Assembly: GCA_030692765.1 (NCBI GenBank) | Contig: JAUYUB010000021.1 | Coordinates: forward strand, 1 to 64,000 | DNA: 64,000 nt | Direction: 5' to 3' | Source of the DNA: Sulfuricurvum sp. | GTDB taxonomy: Bacteria; Campylobacterota; Campylobacteria; Campylobacterales; Sulfurimonadaceae | In this document: piece after piece, positions 44,001 to 53,272 of the stretch | Numbering within the stretch: the stretch's first letter is position 1 | Layout of the letters: every line of letters starts with the position of its first letter | Translations under genes and position numbers: made by a program | Notes under the pieces: model-generated | The model's database searches: none | Told to the model about the DNA's origin: nothing | Seen by the model: the letters and a program-made list of their open reading frames with translations, nothing else

Positions 44001-45482
44001 TTAAGCGCCCATAGGCGTTGCGTTTTGAAGCTCATGTTCTTCAACAACACGAGAGCTTGTCATTGTTTTGTACATATTGTACGCAAACATCACCATACCC
44101 ACTAAGTACAATGTACCACCAACTGCACGGATTATAAAGTACGGATGCAATACAACAACCGTATCAATAAATGAGTAAGCAAGATTACCGAACTCATCGT
44201 GAGCACGCCACATCATCCCTTGCGTGATACCCGCAATCCACATAGATGTGAAATACAAAATAACCCCAAGTGTTTGGATCCAGAACTGCATCCCCATCAA
44301 CGATTTGGAATAAATCTCACGCTTGAACATACGCGGCGCCATATGGAACAGCGCAGCAATAACCATAAATCCAACCCAGCCTAGTGCACCATCATGAACG
44401 TGACCAACAATCCAGTCCGTAAAGTGGGCCAAAGCATTAACCGATTTAATCGCTTGGATTGGACCTTCTAATGTAGAGAACATATAGAAAGTTGACGCCA
44501 TAACCATAAATTTGATCAATGGACTTGCTGCAACTTGCTGCCATTCACCCTTCATCGTCAGAAGCATATTGACTGCTGAACCCCATGATGGAAGAATAAG
44601 GACAACCGAGAATACAGAACCCATCGTTTGCATCCAGTCAGGAACCGTCGAGAACAACAAGTGGTGTCCACCCGCCCAAAGGTATACAAACATCAAGCCC
44701 CAAAATGCGAGCAAAGACAATTTATACGAATAAACCGCTTGTCCTGATTCTTTTGGCAAGAAATAGTAACTCATCGCAATAATAGGTGTAGTTAAAACAA
44801 ACGCAACCGCATTGTGCCCAAACCACCACTGAACTAACGCATCATTCGTCCCTGCATACATCGAAACCGAGTGATACCAGTTACCAATTCCGCCTGATGC
44901 AAGATACGTAGGAATCTCCGCATTATTGAAGATATGAAGCATTGCAACGGCTAAGAAAGTCGCAATATAGTACCAAATAGAGATGTACAATGATTTTTCA
45001 CGGCGAATACCGATCAAACCAAAAATACTGATACCCCATAAAACCCATACAACAACAATACCCAAATCAATTGGCCACTCAAATTCTGAGTACTCTTTTG
45101 AACTGGTAATCCCTAACTGTAAGCCTATAACGATAATAATCGATGCCGCCATGTAAATCCAAAAATGGGCTTTACCGACAAACATCAAAAATTTCGACTC
45201 TGCCATTGAAACTTTTAAAACACGCTGACCTATATAATACCATGTAGACCAAACCGCACTCAAAACAAATCCGTAAATAACACTATCCGTGTGAATCGCA
45301 CGTAAACGACCAAAATTGGTGTATTCAGCAAACTCAACACCCAGGATATAGTTAAATTGTGGAAATGCCATCTGCCATGCTAACACAACTCCTGCAAGCA
45401 TACCAGCAACACCGACGAATATAGCATTGTACATAAACAGTTTAGCAACTGTATAGTCATACTCTAATGGACGATTTTCCAT
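44001..45482 (-). CDS. ccoN: cbb3-type cytochrome c oxidase subunit I (catalytic)
   Basis: 493-residue heme-copper oxidase core with about 12 helices, reducing O2 with high affinity. Heme and copper ligands appear in LRAIHTDSVIYGF (helix 2 His), WWFGHNAVAFVLTTP, AGGHHLLFSTVPDW and HFTDWIVGHVHDGALGW. AAGGAGGTAATAT gives a strong ribosome-binding site before the ATG at 45482. It heads a long run on the minus strand: ccoNOQP, DUF4006, two small or exported proteins, FixH-like, addB and addA, with gaps of a few bases only. Confidence 0.98.
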   Translation of the reverse strand: MENRPLEYDYTVAKLFMYNAIFVGVAGMLAGVVLAWQMAFPQFNYILGVEFAEYTNFGRLRAIHTDSVIYGFVLSAVWSTWYYIGQRVLKVSMAESKFLMFVGKAHFWIYMAASIIIVIGLQLGITSSKEYSEFEWPIDLGIVVVWVLWGISIFGLIGIRREKSLYISIWYYIATFLAVAMLHIFNNAEIPTYLASGGIGNWYHSVSMYAGTNDALVQWWFGHNAVAFVLTTPIIAMSYYFLPKESGQAVYSYKLSLLAFWGLMFVYLWAGGHHLLFSTVPDWMQTMGSVFSVVLILPSWGSAVNMLLTMKGEWQQVAASPLIKFMVMASTFYMFSTLEGPIQAIKSVNALAHFTDWIVGHVHDGALGWVGFMVIAALFHMAPRMFKREIYSKSLMGMQFWIQTLGVILYFTSMWIAGITQGMMWRAHDEFGNLAYSFIDTVVVLHPYFIIRAVGGTLYLVGMVMFAYNMYKTMTSSRVVEEHELQNATPMGA

Positions 45483-45519
45483 ATATTACCTCCTTAAAAT
45501 TCAAAGCATAAGAGCCTCA

Positions 45520-45546
45520 TTGTGTTTCTTAAACACAAATGTAACA
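45520..45546 (-). promoter_or_regulatory. ccoN upstream element: candidate response-regulator box plus inverted repeat
   Basis: On the minus strand TGTTACATTTGTGTTTAAGAA (45546-45526) lies 44-64 bases upstream of ccoN and matches the element upstream of the TonB receptor except for one inserted T. Overlapping it is an 8 bp inverted repeat, TTGTGTTT-N3-AAACACAA (45520-45538), unique to this copy. Either could be an operator, and the inverted repeat could also fold in the leader RNA. Confidence 0.5.
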
Positions 45547-45681
45547 GTTCCAGGCTATTAGACACTCTAATGATAGCGATAGAAATATTTAATGAATCTT
45601 AAATTATTAATCTTTTTGCTCATTTTGACAACTTATTGATATTCTTAAGATTTTTAAAAGAATTGCGTGATAAATAGTGAA

Positions 45682-45700
45682 GCCGATTTAAAAAATCGGC
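45682..45700 (-). terminator. hairpin terminator downstream of carA
   Basis: GCCGATTT-AAA-AAATCGGC is a perfect 8 bp stem with a 3-base loop, 17 bases past the carA stop. On the minus strand TTCACTATTTATC follows, only moderately T-rich. Confidence 0.6.
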
Positions 45701-45716
45701 GAAGAAATAAGAAGTT

Positions 45717-46844
45717 TTAGCGCTGGATAAGGGTTAAAAACTCTTGAAAGATATAACGGCTCTCTTTTGGCCCAGGACTGGCTTCAGGGTGGTGCTGAAC
45801 TGAAAAAACAGGTCCCGTTTTATAACTCAGTCCCTCGATCGTGTTGTCAAAAAGGTTAACGTGCGTAACCTCCGCAATTTCACGTACCGATTCAGGAACA
45901 TTATAATTATGATTTTGAGCGGTTATTTCTACCATTCCCGTTTTTACGTTTTTAACCGGATGATTTCCGCCATGGTGACCGAATTTCAATTTATGCGTAT
46001 CATGTCCATGCGCAATACTTAACAGCTGGTGTCCCAAACAGATACCGAACAAAGGAATTTTACGAGCAATGAGCTTTTTAATCTCATCTTGTTCTTTTTT
46101 AAGCACCAAAGGGTCTCCCGGTCCATTGGAGAGAAAAACACCATCAATCGCATGTGCATCGTACTTTGCTATGAGATCATCGGCACTGAAATCGTTCGGG
46201 TAAACATTTACTTCTAATCCCACCTGGGTAAGTTCATTCAAAATATTACGTTTAACTCCAAAATCAATGGCCGCAATTTTTGCTTTTACTTTTGGCGCTT
46301 CATTGTATTTGAAAGTAACCGGATTGTAAACGCCTGACGTATGACGGTAAGCCGTTTTAGTACTTACTTCCTCTATGTAATTCACCTCTTCAATACGTGG
46401 TGCTGCTTCGAGAAGTGCTTTGAGTTGCGCTTTATCGCTTACTTTCGTAGAAGCAATCATCATCATTGCCCCTTGTGTGCGAAGCATCTTCGTCAAATAA
46501 CGGGTATCAATATCGCATATACCGATCACTCCGTGTTTTTCCAAAAAGGTGTGAAGTGCCTCTGTGGCACGGAAGTTCGAATGTGCACTTTGATATTGGC
46601 GGACAATTACCCCTTTACAATGGGCAGCAGCACTTTCCATATCTTCGTCATTGACACCGACATTTCCGATTTCCGGCATAGTAAACGTGATAAACTGACC
46701 TGCATAGGATGGATCGGAGATAATCTCTTGATACCCGGTCAACGAGGTATTGAAAACAATTTCACCCACATTGGTTGTGTCAGCCCCAAAACTTTTTGCT
46801 TGGATATAGGTCCCGTTTTCTAAATAAATCCATACATCACGCAT
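45717..46844 (-). CDS. carA: carbamoyl phosphate synthase small (glutaminase) subunit
   Basis: 375-residue glutamine amidotransferase subunit that supplies ammonia to CarB for carbamoyl phosphate (arginine and pyrimidine synthesis). The class I amidotransferase triad is present: the nucleophile Cys in FGICLGHQLLS near residue 265 and His/Glu in SVQHHPEASPGP near residue 350. The N-terminal domain shows GEIVFNTSLTGYQEIISDPSYAGQ. carB is not in the window. The ATG overlaps the stop of the DUF507 gene by one base (TAATG). Confidence 0.97.
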   Translation of the reverse strand: MRDVWIYLENGTYIQAKSFGADTTNVGEIVFNTSLTGYQEIISDPSYAGQFITFTMPEIGNVGVNDEDMESAAAHCKGVIVRQYQSAHSNFRATEALHTFLEKHGVIGICDIDTRYLTKMLRTQGAMMMIASTKVSDKAQLKALLEAAPRIEEVNYIEEVSTKTAYRHTSGVYNPVTFKYNEAPKVKAKIAAIDFGVKRNILNELTQVGLEVNVYPNDFSADDLIAKYDAHAIDGVFLSNGPGDPLVLKKEQDEIKKLIARKIPLFGICLGHQLLSIAHGHDTHKLKFGHHGGNHPVKNVKTGMVEITAQNHNYNVPESVREIAEVTHVNLFDNTIEGLSYKTGPVFSVQHHPEASPGPKESRYIFQEFLTLIQR

Positions 46845-47395
46845 TACGAAAGCCCTCTTCGCGCCAATTCATCTTTGTAAAATTTTTCATACAAAATTTC
46901 ATACTCATCCGTACCCGGAATCACACGACGCTTGTAGCTTTTGATCTTTTCATACACCGCCGATTCAATTTCGCCCGCATCCGCTATGAACTTCGTCATT
47001 GAATCGTAAATGATATTTTTAACGCGATTCTCACTCACATCATATTTAATCAGATCTTCCTCATAAAGTTCATTGAGAATTTTGTGCGCTATATCTGAAT
47101 ACCTGTCTTCATACGATAAGATAACATCAAATTCAGCTGCCAGTTTTTTCTTGATCATAAAAAAGAGTTGACGCTCGTCCGCTAGATAATAATCAATCTG
47201 TTCTTCATTCGCATTAACAATTTCATTGACTTTTTCTTCAAGTGCCATCTCACGTTTAACATTCTCAACCAATATCTTCTCAGCCTCTTTGGCCGCTGCT
47301 TCCAAACCATGAGTCATTGTTACTAGGCCACTGCGATTTAAATCTACGGCAATTCGACTCGCTATGTGGGGTATATGTGAGAGTGAAACTTTCAT
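46844..47395 (-). CDS. DUF507 family protein
   Basis: 183-residue soluble, highly helical and charged protein. The N-terminus MKVSLSHIPHIASRIAVDLNRSG and the tail YKRRVIPGTDEYEILYEKFY fit the DUF507 family as I know it, which is found in Campylobacterota and some other lineages with two tandem related halves. Its function is unknown. It is coupled to carA by a one-base overlap, a linkage that might be regulatory or just compact packing. Confidence 0.8.
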   Translation of the reverse strand: MKVSLSHIPHIASRIAVDLNRSGLVTMTHGLEAAAKEAEKILVENVKREMALEEKVNEIVNANEEQIDYYLADERQLFFMIKKKLAAEFDVILSYEDRYSDIAHKILNELYEEDLIKYDVSENRVKNIIYDSMTKFIADAGEIESAVYEKIKSYKRRVIPGTDEYEILYEKFYKDELARRGLS

Positions 47396-47467
47396 TATCC
47401 AGCCCTATTTCTTTTTTCTTATTGTACTTTAGATGTCCTCTAAAATGGCTTAGAGGAGGCTTACGCG

Positions 47468-48007
47468 TTATTTTTGAGGTGCATCTGATGGAATTTTTCG
47501 CAGCGATGCAGTAATCTCTGACCCTTTTTTCGGATCCATCTTCGCCAATATCTGCCCAACGACCTTGGAATTTAAAGTGCTCATGATAGAAGATGCTTCT
47601 TCTGTAGACATTTGAGAAAGAATGCCGGCGGATGCTGAGGGTTTCATTTTAGCAAACGTCTGAGATACTTTGTCAGATTTCAACTGTTTTATCTCGGCGA
47701 GTACTTTCTTATTCTCTTCAAGAATTTTCTTAACAGAGGCTTCTTTAGCTGCAATCTCTTGTAATTTTTGATCTACGCGGCTGTCTTTTCCCTTTACAAC
47801 AGACTCTTTTTTCTTCAATAAATCTTCCGTTGCCCTCTTGAGTGCATCAAGGGATTGGCGTTCTTCATCAATACGGCTCAACTCAATCAAAAGCTCATTC
47901 TTACGTGATTCAAAAATCTTGGTACACTCATACGATTTCGTACCTTGACTACCTAATAACACACTTCCCATGTAAAAAGTCAGTAATAATAAATATCTCA
48001 CAGCCAC
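47468..48007 (-). CDS. MotE-family flagellar protein (MgtE-N-like C-terminal domain)
   Basis: 179-residue exported protein. Signal-like helix MAVRYLLLLTFYMGSVLLG is followed by a long coiled coil (residues 30-110, rich in KKxE) and a C-terminal MgtE-N-type domain (KMKPSASAGILSQMSTEEASSIMSTLNSKVVGQILAKM). Proteins of this build next to fliJ are called MotE and support the flagellar motor in Campylobacterota and other groups. It overlaps fliJ by 10 bases. The order purA-fliJ-motE resembles, from memory, HP0255-HP0257 of Helicobacter pylori. Confidence 0.8.
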   Translation of the reverse strand: MAVRYLLLLTFYMGSVLLGSQGTKSYECTKIFESRKNELLIELSRIDEERQSLDALKRATEDLLKKKESVVKGKDSRVDQKLQEIAAKEASVKKILEENKKVLAEIKQLKSDKVSQTFAKMKPSASAGILSQMSTEEASSIMSTLNSKVVGQILAKMDPKKGSEITASLRKIPSDAPQK

Positions 48008-48417
48008 ACCTTTTTGTAGGTAATTGTCCCGATTTCATCTAACATTTTTGCCTCTTCCTGTTTTGCTTTTGCCATCATCGCTTCTACTTCTTGAACCTCA
48101 AGGTAATTGAATTTTTCAAATTCTATTCGAGACAACCGAAAAGCCTCTCGTGCAGCATGTTGATTCATCCCCGCACGTTCGACTCTCAAACGGCACGTCT
48201 CAATTTCGCGATGGTGCGCTTGAAGTATCATCTGTGCTTGTAAAAGTTCACCGATAGGGCCGTTAGAAGGAGATTCAAAAGTGGAAAGTTGCGCGTAAGC
48301 ATTGCGTAATGCAGTATCGCTGAGGGTAACTTCAGTGTTTGCATTCAAAAGCTGTTGTTCTGTTTTGTCCAATGCCTGTTTTTTGAGCTTCACCAAAGGT
48401 TCATAGCGTGATTTCAT
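47998..48417 (-). CDS. fliJ: FliJ-family flagellar export chaperone
   Basis: 139-residue protein predicted to be one long alpha-helical coiled coil, as in FliJ, which activates the flagellar type III export ATPase. It starts KSRYEPLVKLKKQALDKTEQQLLNA and ends FEKFNYLEVQEVEAMMAKAKQEEAKMLDEIGT. Sequence conservation in the family is low, so the call relies on length, coiled-coil pattern and linkage to motE and purA. AAAGGGGAG precedes the ATG. Confidence 0.78.
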   Translation of the reverse strand: MKSRYEPLVKLKKQALDKTEQQLLNANTEVTLSDTALRNAYAQLSTFESPSNGPIGELLQAQMILQAHHREIETCRLRVERAGMNQHAAREAFRLSRIEFEKFNYLEVQEVEAMMAKAKQEEAKMLDEIGTITYKKVWL

Positions 48418-48450
48418 GGCGTCGCTCCCCTTTGGTTTAGAATCTTTGTT

Positions 48451-49710
<1,260 letters not shown>

Positions 49711-50556
49711 TTAATGGTGTAATGCTTCGACCAAAGCATCTGTGTAAATTGCGAATCCGACCGAAACGGTCTCTTCGTCTTTATAGCGTCCGCCCATGGC
49801 GTAGACTTCATTTTTTTCAATCACTCTAAAAAAGAGTTCATCGTAATACAGCATTTTAGCGTAATATAAAGGTGCAATAACATAATTAGGATATTGCAGT
49901 CCCATACAAAGCTTTTTGATTTTGAGCAACTCATCACGAATCACATCTGGGACAATCTGTAAAAGAGGCTCAATTTGTTCTACTTTTTCAAGATAGACCA
50001 ACTGTGTCAGCCACTCTAGCTTCAGTGATAAAAACTTTTCGATATTGACATGTCGAAAATCATCCAACTCTAAATTCAGCATTTCAGAGAGAACCCGAGG
50101 GATATTAATATTGGATATTTGCAACAGCGGTTCAATCTTTAATGCACTGAGAATAGCCGTTGCTTCATTTAAAACAACCGATAAATTACATTCATCGATG
50201 ATCTCTGCTCCCACCTGATACTGCTCAGTCGAGGGGAAACTGTATACAGGCTGTATATAGAACCATTTTTTATGGGTTGTATTTGTTCCAAGTCTTTTTT
50301 TAATAATCCGAACAACATCAATCGTCGAATCCGCGCGTAAACTCATCGCATGATTTTTCACATCCCCTAAACGAAGCAACTCCCATTCATCGCTGACGCT
50401 TAGATGCTGATGATACGAAAATAAGGGGGTGACTATCTCCTCAAAGCCTGAAGCAGACAGCAGTTCGCTGGCTTTTGTCTCAATAAATCGTTTGGTTTTC
50501 GCTGTTCCTGCAAAATAGAGTCGTGAACCCTCAGGAATTTCGTGTTCGAATATCAT
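49711..50556 (-). CDS. hisZ: ATP phosphoribosyltransferase regulatory subunit HisZ
   Basis: 281-residue class II aminoacyl-tRNA synthetase-like protein related to HisRS but lacking its anticodon domain. HisZ works with the short form of HisG in histidine synthesis. The class II fold is seen in KASELLSASGFEEIVTPLFSYHQ (motif 1-like), LRADSTIDVVRIIKKRLG (motif 2-like) and the C-terminal glycine-rich AMGGRYKDEETVSVGFAIY (motif 3-like). It overlaps the aminotransferase stop by 4 bases (ATGA). hisG is not in the window. Confidence 0.87.
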   Translation of the reverse strand: MIFEHEIPEGSRLYFAGTAKTKRFIETKASELLSASGFEEIVTPLFSYHQHLSVSDEWELLRLGDVKNHAMSLRADSTIDVVRIIKKRLGTNTTHKKWFYIQPVYSFPSTEQYQVGAEIIDECNLSVVLNEATAILSALKIEPLLQISNINIPRVLSEMLNLELDDFRHVNIEKFLSLKLEWLTQLVYLEKVEQIEPLLQIVPDVIRDELLKIKKLCMGLQYPNYVIAPLYYAKMLYYDELFFRVIEKNEVYAMGGRYKDEETVSVGFAIYTDALVEALHH

Positions 50557-51665
50557 GCGTTACTGCCAAAATAGACGGTACTGAAGACTTTATTTGCCGT
50601 ACCGTCGAACGTTCTGCGTCCTAGTTTTTCAAGTGCCAATTCAATGCTGTTAACAACCCATGCCGCTTCATAGGCAGGGATAAGCCCCATATGATTGATA
50701 CGAAAGATCAAATCTTTGATATGGTCCTGACCTCCCGCCATATTGATCTCAAACTCTTTTTTAAGCATTGTACGAATCTTAGGCGCTTGTTCATCATCAA
50801 TCGTTGTCATCGAATCCGCAGGGGTAGTTGGATAAATATGCAATCCGATTGCCACCAGCGCTTCACGCGTTGCGCGTGCACGGCGTGCTGTTTCATCATA
50901 CAATTTGCTCAAACCACCCTCAGCTTTAATACGATTAAGAACGCTTTCCAAACCAATAATCAATGTCGTTGCTGCCGTCCATGCGGTAGTATTTTTCTGC
51001 TGATTTTTGATCTCGGTTGCAAGGTTGAAATAATATCCCTTACCTTTTCCGATTTTTTCGATTGCTGCACTCGAGAGACCCATAATAGCCAACCCAGGAG
51101 GGAGCATCAACGCTTTTTGGCTTCCTGAAATGAGACAATCAATATTGGTCACATCTATTTTCTCAACACCCACAGCCGTGATTCCATCGGCAATGACCAT
51201 TATCGAAGGATTATGCGCTTTGACCGCAGCCGCAATCGCTTCGGCATTGTGACGAAGCCCACCTGCCGATTCACAAATTTGTATCGCTATCGCATCAATG
51301 TCAGGGTTAGCGTCCAATGCCGCTTGTACTTCTGCTACAGATGCAGCCGTATCCCACTCGTGCTTGATCTCGACATTGGCAATCCCATGTGCCGCTGCAA
51401 TCTTTCCAAAACGTTCGCCGAATTTTCCAGAGTTGATCGAAAGAAGTTTAGCGTGTGTCAGATTAGTCACTGCGGCTTCCATCGCACCTGTTCCTGAAGA
51501 GGCCAACATAAGCACTTCGGACATTCCAAGTAGCTCAAACAACAAAGCACGGGTGCGCTCAAAAATCGCTTCGAACTCTGGTGTGCGATGATGCAGCGTT
51601 TCCCCTGCCATTGCGATACGTACGGATTCAGGTACTGGAGTAGGGCCTGGGGTAAAGAGGAGCAT
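50553..51665 (-). CDS. class V aminotransferase (alanine-glyoxylate/serine-pyruvate type)
   Basis: 370-residue PLP-dependent enzyme. The N-terminus LFTPGPTPVPESVRIAMAGETLHHRTPEF is typical of alanine-glyoxylate or serine-pyruvate aminotransferases and the related small subunit of soluble hydrogenase. The PLP lysine lies in CLISGSQKALMLPPGLA near residue 190, and Asp in MVIADGITAVGVE near residue 165. It could support glyoxylate detoxification or serine metabolism in an autotroph. It is the first gene of a run with hisZ and purA. The exact substrate pair is not decided by sequence. Confidence 0.9.
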   Translation of the reverse strand: MLLFTPGPTPVPESVRIAMAGETLHHRTPEFEAIFERTRALLFELLGMSEVLMLASSGTGAMEAAVTNLTHAKLLSINSGKFGERFGKIAAAHGIANVEIKHEWDTAASVAEVQAALDANPDIDAIAIQICESAGGLRHNAEAIAAAVKAHNPSIMVIADGITAVGVEKIDVTNIDCLISGSQKALMLPPGLAIMGLSSAAIEKIGKGKGYYFNLATEIKNQQKNTTAWTAATTLIIGLESVLNRIKAEGGLSKLYDETARRARATREALVAIGLHIYPTTPADSMTTIDDEQAPKIRTMLKKEFEINMAGGQDHIKDLIFRINHMGLIPAYEAAWVVNSIELALEKLGRRTFDGTANKVFSTVYFGSNA

Positions 51666-51790
51666 TGTTTTCCTTGTGATTTAGGAGTAAAAATTTATCA
51701 GAAATTGTGCGAATTATAACAAATGACAGGTTAGTACTCCTTTAAGATTGCCATTAGTGTGTTAGAATTACGCTAAAAAAAGAGACATTA

Positions 51791-52570
51791 ATGACACTAT
51801 TTGACGCTATTCTCCTAGGTGCTCTTGAAGGGGTAACCGAATTTTTACCAGTCTCCTCTACGGGTCACCTCATCCTCGCGTCCCAACTATTGGGGATACA
51901 ACAAACTGCGGCACACAAAGCGTTCGAGGTCTCTATACAACTTGGTAGTATCCTCGCTGTCTTGTTCTTATACGCTAAACATCTCATGAATGATAAAACC
52001 CTCTGGATTAAACTCGCCGTCGCATTCGTCCCTACGGGTGTTTTTGGATTATTGTTCTACAAACACATCAAAGCACTGTTTGGAGTTGAGACGGTGAGCT
52101 TTATGCTAATCGCTGGAGGATTTGTGTTCTTGGCAGTTGAGTATATCCGACGTGATAAAGCCATCGATGCAGGCAAAGGGCTCGATGAACTTAGCTACAA
52201 AGAAGCTTTTATGATCGGAGTGTTTCAAAGTCTTTCGATGGTACCAGGGACAAGCCGTTCAGGTGCCACCATCATCGGAGGGCTGTTCTTAGGTTTAAAA
52301 CGCAAAGCTGCCGCTGAATTTTCATTTCTTCTGGCTATTCCTACGATGATCGTCGCAACTGCCTATGATCTGCTCAAACATCGCCATGAAATGGTCGTAG
52401 ATGACTATACCATGCTCTCAGTTGCGTTTGTCACCGCATTTATCTTCGCCTTTTTCACGGTCAAAATGTTTGTGGGCTTTGTGAGCCGTCATACCTTTAC
52501 ACCGTTTGCAATCTATCGGATTATCGTAGGGATTATTTTTCTAACCATTATCGGAAGTATTCCTGTTTAA
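51791..52570 (+). CDS. uppP: undecaprenyl-diphosphatase UppP (BacA type)
   Basis: 259-residue inner membrane phosphatase that recycles the C55 lipid carrier of cell-wall synthesis and gives low-level bacitracin tolerance. Both active-site motifs are intact: LEGVTEFLPVSSTGHLIL at residues 12-29 and PGTSRSGATIIGG near residue 155. Eight or so membrane helices are expected. It is a single gene, convergent with rdgB, their stop codons sharing TTAA. Confidence 0.97.
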   Translation: MTLFDAILLGALEGVTEFLPVSSTGHLILASQLLGIQQTAAHKAFEVSIQLGSILAVLFLYAKHLMNDKTLWIKLAVAFVPTGVFGLLFYKHIKALFGVETVSFMLIAGGFVFLAVEYIRRDKAIDAGKGLDELSYKEAFMIGVFQSLSMVPGTSRSGATIIGGLFLGLKRKAAAEFSFLLAIPTMIVATAYDLLKHRHEMVVDDYTMLSVAFVTAFIFAFFTVKMFVGFVSRHTFTPFAIYRIIVGIIFLTIIGSIPV

Positions 52571-53169
52571 GAACGCTGAAACCTGATCTGATCAATCAAA
52601 ATCTTCGCCAGATTGAGTGCTTTAGAGCGGTGTGAAAGCCCAACTTTGACTTCACTGTTTAGCTCTCCCAAGGTTTGCGTAAACCCACTAGGTGTAAAAA
52701 TAGGATCGTATCCAAATCCATTCTCCCCCCTCACATAGATGGAGACATCCCCGTACATCCAGCCATGAACACAACTTTCACCCTCTTTGGAGACGATTGC
52801 AATCGCTGCAGTGTAGTGAGCAGGCGAAGATTCAAAACCTCCGTTTTTCACACCTTCTACGATTTTGTTTAAGTTGTCTCTATCACTACACCCCTCACCC
52901 GCATAACGCGCGCTGTAAATCCCTGGAGCACCGCCCAGTACATCCACACTGATACCGCTGTCATCCGCAATAACCACCGCATCTGCATCACCTAAAGCAC
53001 GATAAACAGCACGTGCTTTGATCAGTGCATTTTCTTTGAACGTCTCACCGTCTTCGATGATCTCGAAAGCTTCCATTAGCTCAGTATACGGGAAAACCTC
53101 TCGGTCATGAAACAGTTCTTTGATCTCTCGAACTTTACCCTTATTGGAGGTGGCTAAAACGATGCGCAT
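52567..53169 (-). CDS. rdgB: XTP/dITP pyrophosphatase (RdgB/HAM1 family)
   Basis: 200-residue nucleotide sanitising enzyme that hydrolyses dITP, XTP and related nucleotides. I chose ATG 53169 (MRIVLATSNKGKVREI), the family's usual N-terminus, with AAGGAATG upstream; the track's start is 20 codons earlier. SNKGK binds the nucleotide, and VVIADDSGISVDVLGGAPGIYSARYAG holds the conserved acidic residues. GYDPIFTPSGF and SHRSKAL complete the signature. It overlaps uppP by 4 bases at the stops. Confidence 0.96.
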   Translation of the reverse strand: MRIVLATSNKGKVREIKELFHDREVFPYTELMEAFEIIEDGETFKENALIKARAVYRALGDADAVVIADDSGISVDVLGGAPGIYSARYAGEGCSDRDNLNKIVEGVKNGGFESSPAHYTAAIAIVSKEGESCVHGWMYGDVSIYVRGENGFGYDPIFTPSGFTQTLGELNSEVKVGLSHRSKALNLAKILIDQIRFQRS

Positions 53170-53272
53170 GCTTTCATTCCTTAGTGTAGTCTTAGTCATT
53201 GTGACCGCATAGCGTTTTCTTGTCCACAATATATTATAATAACGGCAATTTTATCTCATCAAAGGTCACAGC

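Noticed and set aside
46341-46823. 160-codon plus-strand ORF
   Set aside because: It is antisense to carA, which is complete and well conserved.
47437-47456. CCTCTAA-N6-TTAGAGG inverted repeat between motE and the DUF507 gene
   Set aside because: A 7 bp stem without a T-tract on the transcribed strand; it could be a weak pause or attenuation structure, but there is no support.
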